A stretch of DNA of 64,000 nt from JAOPZW01 sp963851295 (GTDB lineage: Bacteria > Actinomycetota > Thermoleophilia > Solirubrobacterales > Solirubrobacteraceae), in the NCBI GenBank assembly GCA_963851295.1, contig CAWKOS010000008.1, positions 331,617 to 395,616 of the forward strand, written 5' to 3'. The notes under the pieces were generated by a model that saw only the letters and a list, made by a program, of their open reading frames with translations, had not been told where the DNA came from and searched no databases. Each line of letters starts with the position of its first letter. Position 1 is the stretch's first letter. This document shows positions 33,237 through 42,046 of the stretch, piece by piece. Made by a program: the position numbers and the translations under genes.

Positions 33237-33848
33237 ATGCCGCCGACGCGCCCGCTCAAGCCGTCTGGCACGCCTGTCGATGCTTCGGCCATGCTGATCG
33301 GCATCGCCCTGCTGCTCTGCCTCGCGACCGTGCCCCTCGCGCGCGGGCGGGTATCCGCCCTCGCCGACGTCAGCTTCCGCGCTCCGGCGCTCGCCGTGGC
33401 CGCGATCGTCGCCCAGATCCTGATCATCTCGATCGTCCCCCAGGGCAACGGCTGGCTGCACCACACGGTGCACCTGGCGAGCTACGCGCTCATCGCCGCC
33501 TTCCTCTGGGCCAACCGCGCGATCCCCTACCTGTGGCTGGCCGCCATCGGCGGCGGCCTGAACCTGCTGGCCATCACCGCCAACGGCGGCGTGATGCCCG
33601 CCGACCCCGACGCGCTCGAGGCGGCGGGGATCCACCAGCAGGCCGGCGAGTTCCTGAACTCGACGGCGGTCGCCCATCCGCACCTGGCCTTCCTCGGCGA
33701 CGTGTTCGCCGTGCCGGCCTCGTGGCCGGTGAGCAACGTCTACAGCGTGGGCGACGCGATCCTCGTCGTGGCCGCCCTGCTCTCGCTGCACTGCCTGTGC
33801 GGCTCGTGGCTGGCGCTCACGCGCTTCGCCGCGCCGCTTCCCCGCTAG
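33237..33848 (+). CDS. DUF5317-family membrane protein
   Basis: A 203-residue protein (from ATG 33237; an internal ATG 33291 would give the usual family start MLIGIALLLC). Hydrophobic segments: LIGIALLLCLATVPLA, APALAVAAIVAQILIIS, LASYALIAAFLWAN, LWLAAIGGGLNLLAITANGG, and a last one near the end. The motif NLLAITANGGVMPADPDAL is the DUF5317 signature. Function unknown. It shares its upstream region with the tiny-peptide operon. Confidence 0.8.
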   Translation: MPPTRPLKPSGTPVDASAMLIGIALLLCLATVPLARGRVSALADVSFRAPALAVAAIVAQILIISIVPQGNGWLHHTVHLASYALIAAFLWANRAIPYLWLAAIGGGLNLLAITANGGVMPADPDALEAAGIHQQAGEFLNSTAVAHPHLAFLGDVFAVPASWPVSNVYSVGDAILVVAALLSLHCLCGSWLALTRFAAPLPR

Positions 33849-33899
33849 ATCCGGGAACGCCCGCCGCCGCCGTCGCCGCCGGCGCGTAGAGTCGCGGGG

Positions 33900-34766
33900 G
33901 TGGTCGAGGTCACCCACGAGGTCCGCCCGAAGTGGCCGCTGCGGCTGCCGCGCGCGGGCCGCGACGGCGTGATGCGGCGGCGCCGCGAAGGCGGCGGCCT
34001 CGAGCGCCTGCTGCACGTCGAGGGCGCCCCCGCGATCGTCCGGGTCGGCCAGCCCGCCCGCGACCGCGTGATCCTCGTGGCCGGCGCCGACAGCCCAGAC
34101 GTCGCCGAGGAGGCGCTGGCGCGGATGCGCTTCGCGCTGGGCGTCGACGACGACCTGCGCCCGTTCTACGAGCGCTTCCGCTCTGACCCGCTGATCGGCC
34201 GCTCGGTGCGCGAGCGCCCGCACCTGCGGGTCATCCGCCGCCCCGATCCGTTCGAGGCGCTGGCCTGGGCGATCTGCGAGCAGTTGATCGAGGCCGAGCG
34301 TGCCGAGGCCATCGAGCGCCGGATCGTCGCGCGGCTCGGGCGCCGCTGCGCGACGACCGGCCTGCGGGACCTTCCGGCGGCCGCCACCCTGGCCGGCACC
34401 GCGCCGGCGCTGCTGCAGTCGATGGACCTGAGCGCCGGCCGCGCCATCGCCCTGCGCCACGCCGCCCGCGAGGTCGCCGCCGGCCGGGCCGACCTCACCG
34501 ATCCCGACCACGAGCGCGCCTGGCGGCGCCTGCGCGCGATCCCCGGGATCGGGAGCTGGACGATCGAAATGCTGGCCCTCTACGGCCAGGGCCGCTACGA
34601 CCAGCTGCCGGCCGGCGACCTCGGCTACCTGCGCATCGTCGGGCGCATCACCACGGGCAACCCGCGGGCGCGCGTGACCGAGGAGGAGGTGCGGGCCTTC
34701 TTCGCGCCGTACGAGGGCTGGGCCGGGCTGGCCGGGGCGCACCTGCTCGGCAAGGCCGTGTCGTAG
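33900..34766 (+). CDS. DNA-3-methyladenine glycosylase II-like (AlkA-type HhH-GPD) base-excision enzyme
   Basis: A 288-residue protein. The helix-hairpin-helix is LRAIPGIGSWTIEMLALYGQ, followed by the catalytic aspartate in QLPAGDLGYLR. An AlkA-like N-terminal beta region precedes it. It removes alkylated bases. GTG 33900 lies 7 bases after TAGAGT (33887-33892), a leaderless arrangement. It stands alone on this strand. Confidence 0.87.
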   Translation: MVEVTHEVRPKWPLRLPRAGRDGVMRRRREGGGLERLLHVEGAPAIVRVGQPARDRVILVAGADSPDVAEEALARMRFALGVDDDLRPFYERFRSDPLIGRSVRERPHLRVIRRPDPFEALAWAICEQLIEAERAEAIERRIVARLGRRCATTGLRDLPAAATLAGTAPALLQSMDLSAGRAIALRHAAREVAAGRADLTDPDHERAWRRLRAIPGIGSWTIEMLALYGQGRYDQLPAGDLGYLRIVGRITTGNPRARVTEEEVRAFFAPYEGWAGLAGAHLLGKAVS

Positions 34767-34844
34767 CGCGCGGCGGACAGGGCGCGGTGGATGTCTGGAT
34801 GTATGAGCATGGACTCGATCCTGGCGCCGCGACCCCGGCCCGGC

Positions 34845-34857
34845 GATCGATTCGCCC
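34845..34857 (+). repeat. 13-bp repeat, inverted partner of 35915-35927
   Basis: GATCGATTCGCCC here is the exact inverse of GGGCGAATCGATC at 35915-35927. The pair flanks the ArsR-type gene at a distance of about 1.06 kb. It lies in the 100-base gap between the AlkA-like stop and the ArsR stop, where no other feature is seen. Confidence 0.5.
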
Positions 34858-34869
34858 AACGTCAAATCG

Positions 34870-35862
34870 TCAGGCGCTCAGCGCGACGGGGACGTCGGCC
34901 AGCAGCCCCACGAGCGAGCGGCCGGTGTCGTTGAGCCCGTAGTAGACGCTGCGCCGCACGCGCTGGCGCTCGACCAGCCCGGCGCGCGCGAGGACGTCGA
35001 GATGCGCGGAGACGGTGCTCGGCGCGTAGCTCATGCGACGCGCCAGCTCGGTCGTGGTCGCCGGCCGCTCGAGCGCGCGCAGGACCGCGGCGCGGCCGTG
35101 GCCGAGCAGCAGCTCCAGGCGCCCGTCCAGGCCCGCCTCCTCCGGCGCCCACAGCGCCGCGGTGCCGCGCGCCTGGTAGCCGAGGGCGACGGCGTTGTCG
35201 TCCTCGGCCTCGCCCATCAGCACGCCGCTGGCGAAGACGAGCGGGATGAGCACGAGAGGGCGCCCGTCGAGGCGCATCTCGCCCTCCTTGTCCTTGTCGA
35301 GCTCGATGACCGGCGCCCGCCAGTGGATGCTCGGGTGCAGCTCCTCGAGCACCGCCCCGGGACCGGAGAGGGCCAGCGAGCGGGCGCGGCCGAGCATCTC
35401 GCCCTCGAGGACCGCGCGCAGCCGGGGCCAGTCGGGGGCGAGCGCGCCCTGCCAATAGGCCCAGAGGGCGTCGGCGAGGCGGTCGACCATCTCGCGCGGG
35501 CGGGCGGTGAACGCGTCCCAGGGCGGCGGCGGGCCGTCGGGCCAGCAGGCCGCGATGTGCTCGCGCACGAGTGCGGGCTCCGTCGCCCTGACGGCCTCGA
35601 TCTCCTCCTCGAGGCCGCGCAGGGGCGCCTTGGGGATCGGCGCCGCGAAGTCGGGGATCATGCGGCGCATCGAGGTGGCAAGGCCGAGGGGGCCGAGGTC
35701 GACGCCGCGCAGGGCGCTGCGGGTGCGCGCCACCCACGGAGCGAACTCGGCGGGCGGGCGCTCGTCGTGGAGGATGAGCAGCGAGGCGAAGACCTCCCAC
35801 AGCGGGCTGATCGCCAGCCGCGTGCGGGTGAGGTCGTCGTCGGTCATCTCGATGCGCAGCAC
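34870..35862 (-). CDS. ArsR-family winged-helix regulator with a DUF5937-type N-terminal domain
   Basis: A 330-residue protein. The N-terminal ~240 residues (DLTRTRLAISPLWEVFASLL) match the DUF5937 region of long ArsR proteins; the C-terminal winged helix is RPATTTELARRMSYAPSTVS then AHLDVLARAGLVERQRVRRS. No metal-binding cysteine pair is evident, so it is probably not a metal sensor. GTG 35862 gives the family start (VLRIEMTDDDL); TACGGT lies nine bases upstream inside a perfect inverted repeat, suggesting autoregulation of a leaderless message. Confidence 0.85.
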   Translation of the reverse strand: MLRIEMTDDDLTRTRLAISPLWEVFASLLILHDERPPAEFAPWVARTRSALRGVDLGPLGLATSMRRMIPDFAAPIPKAPLRGLEEEIEAVRATEPALVREHIAACWPDGPPPPWDAFTARPREMVDRLADALWAYWQGALAPDWPRLRAVLEGEMLGRARSLALSGPGAVLEELHPSIHWRAPVIELDKDKEGEMRLDGRPLVLIPLVFASGVLMGEAEDDNAVALGYQARGTAALWAPEEAGLDGRLELLLGHGRAAVLRALERPATTTELARRMSYAPSTVSAHLDVLARAGLVERQRVRRSVYYGLNDTGRSLVGLLADVPVALSA

Positions 35863-35872
35863 GCGCGCGGGA

Positions 35873-35927
35873 CCGTAGCGCGGGGCCTGCGGCGCGCGCT
35901 ACGGATTCGCCGGCGGGCGAATCGATC
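35873..35927. promoter_or_regulatory. Inverted-repeat cluster upstream of the ArsR gene (candidate operator and terminator)
   Basis: Two perfect inverted repeats abut here. CCGTAGCGCG (35873-35882) / CGCGCTACGG (35895-35904) is centred about 25 bases before the ArsR start and includes its -10-like TACGGT. GATTCGCC (35904-35911) / GGCGAATC (35916-35923) forms a tight hairpin just past the stop of the thiY-like gene and could end that operon. Its right arm is part of the 13-bp repeat 35915-35927 that recurs inverted at 34845-34857. Confidence 0.55.
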
Positions 35928-36951
35928 AGCCGCTGGAGCCGTCGTCGGCGAGCCCCTGCCCGGGCAGGAACTCGTCGGTCAGCGCGCGCTGGGCGTTGGG
36001 CGGGCGGGTCAGGAGCCTGCTCTGGTACATCCAGTCGCCATAGGAGGCCCACTCCGCGGGCTCCATCCAGCCGAAGGGCTTGTCGGCGGCCGGGAAGAAG
36101 ACCGGCAGGGTGGCCTTGACGCTCTCGAGCTGCAGATCGGCTTTGAGGTCGGGGTTGGCCTGCAGCAGCGGCTTGACCCCGGCCTGCGGATCGGCGCGCA
36201 GCGCGACGTGGCCCTGCCCGAGCGCGCGCATGAAGCGGCGCACCTTCTCGCCGCCCTCCGCGAGGTCCTGCTGGCGGGCGACGATCACGAGCTCGTCGTA
36301 GGTCGGCACGCCGACGTTCTCCATGCGGATGATCTTCGGGTGCTGCTTCTCGAGGCGCAGCTGCACGCCCTCGTAGTTCCAGAAGGCCCCGAGCGTCGCG
36401 TCGACCTTCTTGGTCTTCATCGCGGGCACGAGGTTGAAGCCGACGTTGACCTCCTTGACCGACGAGGGATCGACGCTCGCCCGGTCGAGGATCGCCTTGA
36501 GGTAGGCCGTCTGGTACGGGATCCCGGCGGTGCCGACGGTCTTCCCCTTCAGCTGCGCCGGGTCGTCGATCGCGTGCTTGCCGATCGACATGATCGAGGT
36601 CAGCGGCTTCTGCACCAGCGCGCCGACGGCCACGAGCTTGAGGCCCTTGTCGCGCGCGAGCAGGAGCTCGGGCTCGTAGGAGATCGCGAGGTCGACCTTG
36701 CCCGCGGCGAGCAGCTTCAGCGGCGCCGCAGGGTCGCTGGGGGTCTGGACCTCGACGTCGAGGCCGGCGCGGCTGAAGTCGCCTTCGGCCTTGGCGGCGT
36801 AGATCCCCGCGTGGTCGGCGTTGGGGAAGTAGTCGAGCATCAGCCGCAGGCGCTGCTGGGGCGGCGCGCCCGTGGGCTCGTTGCGCTCGCCGCAGGCGGC
36901 GAGCAGCACGGCGCAGAGGGCGAGCGCGGCGAGCGCGAGGCGACGAGTCAA
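35926..36951 (-). CDS. thiY: Thiamine-precursor (HMP-type) ABC transporter substrate-binding lipoprotein
   Basis: A 341-residue protein: signal peptide with lipobox (ALCAVLLAACGE), then an NMT1/ThiY-like fold (LRLMLDYFPNADHAGIYAAK, KVDLAISYEPELLLARDKGL, FNLVPAMKTKKVDATLGAFW). The WYFPNADH-type N-terminal motif and the upstream TPP riboswitch indicate formylaminopyrimidine/HMP binding. The start is TTG 36951 with AGGA eight bases before; its first bases overlap the permease stop (TTGA). Confidence 0.87.
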   Translation of the reverse strand: MTRRLALAALALCAVLLAACGERNEPTGAPPQQRLRLMLDYFPNADHAGIYAAKAEGDFSRAGLDVEVQTPSDPAAPLKLLAAGKVDLAISYEPELLLARDKGLKLVAVGALVQKPLTSIMSIGKHAIDDPAQLKGKTVGTAGIPYQTAYLKAILDRASVDPSSVKEVNVGFNLVPAMKTKKVDATLGAFWNYEGVQLRLEKQHPKIIRMENVGVPTYDELVIVARQQDLAEGGEKVRRFMRALGQGHVALRADPQAGVKPLLQANPDLKADLQLESVKATLPVFFPAADKPFGWMEPAEWASYGDWMYQSRLLTRPPNAQRALTDEFLPGQGLADDGSSG

Positions 36952-37691
36952 GGTCGGGATCCTTCCGATCGGCGGGTCCAGGGCACGAGCCGGCGCTCGG
37001 CCAGCGCCAGGGCGGAGAAGAGGAGCACGGCGAAGGCCGCGAGCAGGACGACCGCCGCGTAGGCGCGCGCGGTCTCGAGCTGGGGGATCGACTGCAGCAT
37101 GAGGTGGCCGAGGCCGTCGCTGGACCCCGCGTACTCGGCGAAGACGGCGCCGATGACGGCGATGGCGACCGAGATCTTGGCGCCGCTGAGGGCCGCGGGC
37201 AGCGCGGCGGGCGCCTCGGCCCAGCGGAAGGCCTGCCAGCGCGATGCGTCGAGGGTGCGCATGAGCTTGAGCTGGTCGGGGTCGACCGAGCGCAGGGCGT
37301 CGAGGGTCGTGACGACGACGGGGAAGAAGCAGACGAGGGCGATGATCGCGAGCTTGGGGACGATCCCGAAGCCGAACCAGACCACCAGCAGCGGCGCGAT
37401 GATCACGATCGGCACGGCCTGGGAGGCGACGAGCAGCGGATAGATGCTGCGCCGCAGCGTGCCCGAGAAGTGCAGCGCGACGGCGAGCGCGAAGCCGAGC
37501 ACGAGCGCGAGCAGGATCCCGAGCCCGACCTCCTGGGCGGTGACGAGCAGGTTCGACCACAGCAGCGAGCGGTCGTCCCACAGCGCGGTCGCAATCTCGC
37601 TCGGCGCGGGGAGGATGAAGTCGTCGACGCCGCCGAGGTCGGCGTAGAGCTCCCAGCCGCCGAGCAGCACGGCGATGACGAGCAGCGCCAT
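36948..37691 (-). CDS. thiX: Thiamine-precursor ABC transporter permease
   Basis: A 247-residue BPD-type permease with about six helices (LLVIAVLLGGWELYADLGGV at the start) and the EAA-like coupling loop DASRWQAFRWAEAPAALPAA at ~157-176. It is the membrane part of a nitrate/sulfonate/taurine-class importer assigned to thiamine precursors by the riboswitch. ATG 37691 shares one base with the ATPase stop (TGATG). Confidence 0.88.
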   Translation of the reverse strand: MALLVIAVLLGGWELYADLGGVDDFILPAPSEIATALWDDRSLLWSNLLVTAQEVGLGILLALVLGFALAVALHFSGTLRRSIYPLLVASQAVPIVIIAPLLVVWFGFGIVPKLAIIALVCFFPVVVTTLDALRSVDPDQLKLMRTLDASRWQAFRWAEAPAALPAALSGAKISVAIAVIGAVFAEYAGSSDGLGHLMLQSIPQLETARAYAAVVLLAAFAVLLFSALALAERRLVPWTRRSEGSRP

Positions 37692-38446
37692 CACGGCGCC
37701 AGCGCCTCCATCGCCCGCTCGCGGACGGCGACGACGTCGGCCTCGCCGCGGGGCCGCGGCCGGTCGACCGCGATCTCCGCCACGACGCGGCCCGGCCGCG
37801 GCGAGAGCACGACCACGCGGTCGCCCAGGCGCGCCGCCTCCTCGACGTCGTGGGTCACGAGGACGACGGTGCGCGGCTCGCGCGCGAGCGCCTGCGCCAG
37901 CCAGTCCTGCATCTCGCGGCGGGTGAGCGCGTCGAGCGAGGCGAAGGGCTCGTCGAGGCACAGGACGGGCTTGCCCGAGAGCAGCGTGCGCAGGAAGGCG
38001 ACGCGCTGGCGCATGCCGCCCGAGAGCTCGTGCGGGCGGGCGCGCTCGAAGCCCTCGAGGCCGAAGGCGGCGAAGAGCGGGTGGGCGCGCTCGCGCGCCT
38101 CGTCGCGCGAGGCCCCGGCGAGACGCGCGGCGAGGGCGGCGTTGTCGATGGCGCGCAGCCACGGCAGCAGGCCGTCGCGCTGGGGCATGAGCACGGCGGG
38201 GGCGGCCTCGACGGTGCCGGCGTCGGGCGCCTGAAGGCCGCAGACGAGCTCGAGCAGCGTCGTCTTGCCGCAGCCGCTGGGGCCGACCACGGCGACGAGC
38301 TCGTCCGCGCCGACGCGCAGATCGAGGCCCTCGAGCGCGCGGACGGCGCCGAACGCGCGGGCGACGCCCGCGAGCCGTACCTCGCCTCTGGGTCCCCCCT
38401 CAACGTTTCGAGGCTCCTGCGCGGGAGCCTCGAGCCTCGTCGCCAT
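37691..38446 (-). CDS. thiZ: Thiamine-precursor ABC transporter ATPase
   Basis: A 251-residue ATPase: Walker A GPSGCGKTT, Q-loop LMPQRDGLLPW, signature LSGGMRQR, Walker B PVLCLDEPFASLD, H-loop LVTHDVEEA. First gene of the riboswitch-controlled operon. ATG 38446 is preceded by GGAGGGAG at proper spacing; the in-frame ATG at 38464 lies inside the conserved TPP aptamer and is not a start. A 9-bp hairpin covers codons ~6-15. Confidence 0.9.
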   Translation of the reverse strand: MATRLEAPAQEPRNVEGGPRGEVRLAGVARAFGAVRALEGLDLRVGADELVAVVGPSGCGKTTLLELVCGLQAPDAGTVEAAPAVLMPQRDGLLPWLRAIDNAALAARLAGASRDEARERAHPLFAAFGLEGFERARPHELSGGMRQRVAFLRTLLSGKPVLCLDEPFASLDALTRREMQDWLAQALAREPRTVVLVTHDVEEAARLGDRVVVLSPRPGRVVAEIAVDRPRPRGEADVVAVRERAMEALAP

Positions 38447-38456
38447 CGCTCCCTCC

Positions 38457-38538
38457 GCGGGCATTACCCCACAGGTTCGAAGGGTCAGCGCCGGGATCCG
38501 TGGGCGCTATCTCAGCCGGCCTCCGCCAGCCCCCCTGT
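38457..38538 (-). ncRNA. TPP riboswitch (THI element)
   Basis: On the minus strand the conserved elements occur in order: GGCTGAGAT (around 38508-38516), then GACCCTTCGAACCTG (38472-38486), then GGGTAATGCC (38460-38469), closed by a P1 stem. The SD GGAGGGAG follows at 38449-38456 and ATG at 38446. Binding of thiamine pyrophosphate should shut off the downstream importer. No U-run terminator lies between aptamer and start, so control is probably translational, by hiding the SD. Confidence 0.93.
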
Positions 38539-38557
38539 TGTCGATCTGCGCCTGATG

Positions 38558-38725
38558 CTAGCGCGCGGGGTCCTTCTCGGGCGTCGCCGGGGGCCGCAGC
38601 GGCTCGCCCTCGTCGGTGGCCACGGGCGCCGGCGGCAGCAGCTCGCCGGTCTCGGGGTCGCGCTCGGGCGGGCCTTCGCCGGTGATCTCGGTGACGCGGA
38701 CTGGAAGCGTGTACTCGTGCGTCAT
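38558..38725 (-). CDS. Small acidic Pro-rich protein (55 residues), function unknown
   Basis: A 55-residue frame beginning MTHEYTLPVRVTEITGEGPP and ending PEKDPAR, rich in Pro, Glu and Asp and without hydrophobic stretch. It has biased, GC-rich third positions like its neighbours. No SD is seen; GTTAAAC lies just before the ATG, so it may be leaderless. It ends 20 bases before the TPP riboswitch on the same strand. Confidence 0.45.
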   Translation of the reverse strand: MTHEYTLPVRVTEITGEGPPERDPETGELLPPAPVATDEGEPLRPPATPEKDPAR

Positions 38726-38779
38726 GTTTAACGCGCTACCCGGTGGGCACTGAGCTATTCACGGGGTACCAACTCGCCC

Positions 38780-39073
38780 GTGCGAGCGGTCGATCTGCAC
38801 CATCAGCTGCACGCCCTGCTCGAGGAGCGGGGCGTGGCGCTGCGCGAGGCCGACTACAGGATGGTCGGCGCCGGGTCCGACGCGCGGGCGGCCTGGGAGG
38901 CGTTTGCGGCCCTCGCCCGCGCCGCCCCGGACGAGCCGTTCGTCGACGCCTTCGGCACGACCTGCCGGCTCGAGGCCGACGACGGCGACACGCTGCTCTA
39001 CGACGCCGGGCGGGAGCTGACCTTCCGGCGCCTGTTCACCTTCACCGACGCCGACGGCGAGTACCGGTTATGA
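38780..39073 (+). CDS. Small protein (97 residues), function unknown
   Basis: A soluble 97-residue protein, starting MRAVDLHHQLHALLEERGVA, with an acidic centre (RLEADDGDTLLYDAGREL) and the end FRRLFTFTDADGEYRL. It probably has an alpha plus beta fold. GTG 38780 is divergent from the 55-residue frame, with a 54-base gap. Its stop overlaps the start of a 38-codon frame (ATGA). No family recognised. Confidence 0.5.
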   Translation: MRAVDLHHQLHALLEERGVALREADYRMVGAGSDARAAWEAFAALARAAPDEPFVDAFGTTCRLEADDGDTLLYDAGRELTFRRLFTFTDADGEYRL

Positions 39074-39186
39074 ACGAGCTCGAGCTCGTCGTCGAGCTCG
39101 CGCCCGACGACGGGCCGCGCGCGCCCGGCGCCCTCGGCGGCGCCCGCACGGCGGCGGCCTTCAGCTTCGGTCAGTGGGACATGTGA
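39070..39186 (+). CDS. Tiny protein (38 residues) coupled to the preceding gene
   Basis: A 38-residue frame from ATG 39070 to TGA 39184-39186, beginning MNELELVVELAPDDGP and ending SFGQWDM. Its ATG overlaps the preceding TGA by four bases, the usual sign of translational coupling in this genome. It ends one base before the convergent VWA gene's stop. Unknown function. Confidence 0.4.
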   Translation: MNELELVVELAPDDGPRAPGALGGARTAAAFSFGQWDM

Positions 39187-39187
39187 G

Positions 39188-40592
39188 CTAGGCGCGCCCG
39201 ACGGGACGCGTCAGCGCCTTGACGAAGTCCTCGAGCTGGCCCGTCGTCCAGCACTCGAAGGCCTCGCAGTAGCGCTCGTAGGCCGCGATCACGGAGTCGC
39301 CGTAGTTCCAGTACAGGCGCGGCTCGGGGTTCAGCCAGAAGGTGCGCCCCGCCTTCTCGGCGACCTGGGCGAAGACGTCGGCGCGCGGGTCGCGGCCGTT
39401 GGTGCGCGCGTCGCCGAGGACGATGACGGTCGCGCGCGGGTGCAGGTCGTCCTCGACGAGCGTGGCGAACTCGCTCCACACGCGTCCGTAGTCGGTGTAG
39501 CCCGAGACGTCGGCGACGCCGGCGTCGCGGCCGATCGCCTCGCTGACGGCCTTGAAGTTGCGCTCGCGCTCGAAGACGTCGGTCACCTCGCTGATGCGCT
39601 CGATGAAGACGAACGAGCGCATCTTGCGAAACGAGTCGTGCAGCGCGTGCAGGACGCTGAGGAAGAAGACGCTGGCGCTGGTGACGCTGGTGGAGACGTC
39701 GCAGAGCACGTAGATCTCGGGCCGGCGCGGGCGGATCGGCTTGTAGCGCAGGACGACGGGGACGCCGCCGGTCTCCAGCGAGGCGCGCATCGTCTTGCGC
39801 ACGTCGACCTGCGCGTGGCGCTTGTGTCCGCGCAGCTCGTGGCCCTGGGTCTTCAGGCGGCGCTTGAGCTGGGCGACGACGCGGTGCACGGCCGCGAGGT
39901 CCTGCAGCGGCCCGCTGGGCAGCGCGCGGTCGAGCTCGTTGAGCGGGCGGGCGGGCGGCAGTGCCGCCGTGCGCTCGATCTGGCGGCGCTCGAGCTCCTG
40001 TCTGAGCAGGGCCTCGAAGCGGCGGATGGCGTCGCGCGGCAGGCCTTCGGCGCGCGGGTCGTCGGGCGGCAGGTCGGGCTGGGGCTCGGCGCGCAGGCCG
40101 AGCGCGCGGCGGATGCGCTGGACGTCGACGCCGATGACGCCCGAGCCCTCGCCCTGGCGCCCGAAGGCGGCGATGGCGAGCCGCGCTAGGTCGCGCATGA
40201 GCGCCTCCTGGCCGTCGCGCAGGGCCTGGGCGATCTGCTGGCGCAGGGTCTCGAGGTTGAGCTCGGCGCCCGCGGCGTCCATCCCGCCGCCCTCGGTCAC
40301 GCCCTCGCGCACGGCCGCCATCTCGGCCGCGCGGAAGAAGAAGCGGTCGAAGACGAGGTCGAAGATCCGCCGGTCCTCCTGGGACTTGGCGAGCGTCGCG
40401 GCGAGGCTCTCCTTGAAGTCCACGGGCTCCGACCACGGCACCTCGCGCAGGACCGAGAAGGCGTCGAGCAGCTCGCTGGTGCCGACGGCGACGCCCTCGC
40501 CGCGCAGCTCCTCCCCGAGCTCGAGGATGCGCGCGCTGAGGCCCGGCGGCGCCTTGTCGGGGTCGCCGCCGCCGTAGAGCGCCGCGCGGCGG

Positions 40593-40612
<20 letters not shown>
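39188..40612 (-). CDS. VWA-domain protein of the CoxE type
   Basis: A 474-residue protein. The C-terminal von Willebrand A domain (~290-460) has a MIDAS motif (YVLCDVSTSVTSAS) and the CoxE-type region IYVLCDVSTSV then SFVFIERISEVTDVFERERN. It acts with a MoxR ATPase, here the overlapping upstream gene, as a chaperone pair for metal-cofactor insertion or complex assembly. No CO-dehydrogenase genes are nearby, so the client is unknown. The GTG start at 40612 overlaps the MoxR gene by 20 bases. Confidence 0.87.
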
Positions 40613-41480
<868 letters not shown>

Positions 41481-41506
41481 GAACGGCGAATGATAGGAAG
41501 CCCCCA

Positions 41507-41725
41507 GTGTTTGGCCTCGCGCCACCCGGGTTCTTCTATGACCCGCACCCGCCGTTCGGCAGCGATCCGCGCCCCTACGTGGCGATGATGATCGCCGGCT
41601 TCGCGATCGGCGTCTTCGGCTCCATCGTGCGCGCACGCTCGCTCGTGGCGCTCGGGATCGGCCTCGTCTTCCTCGCGACGTTCCTGCTGCCGCTGGCGGC
41701 GAACGTGATCAAGTCGGGGTCGTGA
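41507..41725 (+). CDS. Small two-helix membrane protein, function unknown
   Basis: A 72-residue protein: N-terminal LAPPGFFYDPHPPFGSDPRP, then two hydrophobic stretches (YVAMMIAGFAIGVFGSIV; LVALGIGLVFLATFLLPLA). GTG 41507 is preceded by AGGAAG at proper spacing. It is divergent from the MoxR gene with 26 bases between. Confidence 0.55.
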   Translation: MFGLAPPGFFYDPHPPFGSDPRPYVAMMIAGFAIGVFGSIVRARSLVALGIGLVFLATFLLPLAANVIKSGS

Positions 41726-42046
41726 GGCCGCCGTCCGCCGGCGCGTGCGGCGCGGCGCGGCGCAAACCGCATCATCGAGGGAGAGGAGTCAGCGGTCGGC
41801 GCAGCGTGAGCGGGGGTCCGCGAGCGCCGCGGAGGGCCGAACGTCGGTCTTCCCACGTCCAGACGGGGTAGGACCGACGTTCGGCGCTGCCAGGAGCGGC
41901 GACGCGCCAGGGAACCCGCTCGCGCCGGGCTCACCGCTCGCTCCCGCTCCCTCGATGCCTGGCCGCGAACCCTCGCGAGCCACGCGCGGACGAAGCCGCG
42001 ATACGCTCGCCGATGTACGGGGGCCTTACATCGCGGGAGGGTGATC
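41726..42046. other. Intergenic stretch before the IlvD/Edd gene
   Basis: About 320 bases without a credible gene; only frames with repetitive Arg/Ser/Ala content cross it. It contains a copy of the dispersed palindrome (41836-41885). The only clear expression signal is GGAGG (42036-42040) before the GTG at 42047. Confidence 0.5.
41836..41885. repeat. Second copy of the dispersed palindrome (REP-like)
   Basis: Arms GCCGAACGTCGGT (41836-41848) and ACCGACGTTCGGC (41873-41885) are perfect; the inner part pairs only in part. The arms match the palindrome at 1315-1358, and the centre (CACGTCCAGACGGGG here, CCCCGTCTGGACGGGG there) is related. The element lies between genes in both places. Confidence 0.65.

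Noticed and set aside
34845..35927. Insertion sequence ends around the ArsR gene
   Set aside because: No transposase is encoded between the repeats and no target duplication flanks them; kept only as an inverted-repeat observation.
38472..38486. tRNA-like GGTTCGA segment
   Set aside because: It belongs to the conserved core of the TPP riboswitch; no cloverleaf can be drawn around it.
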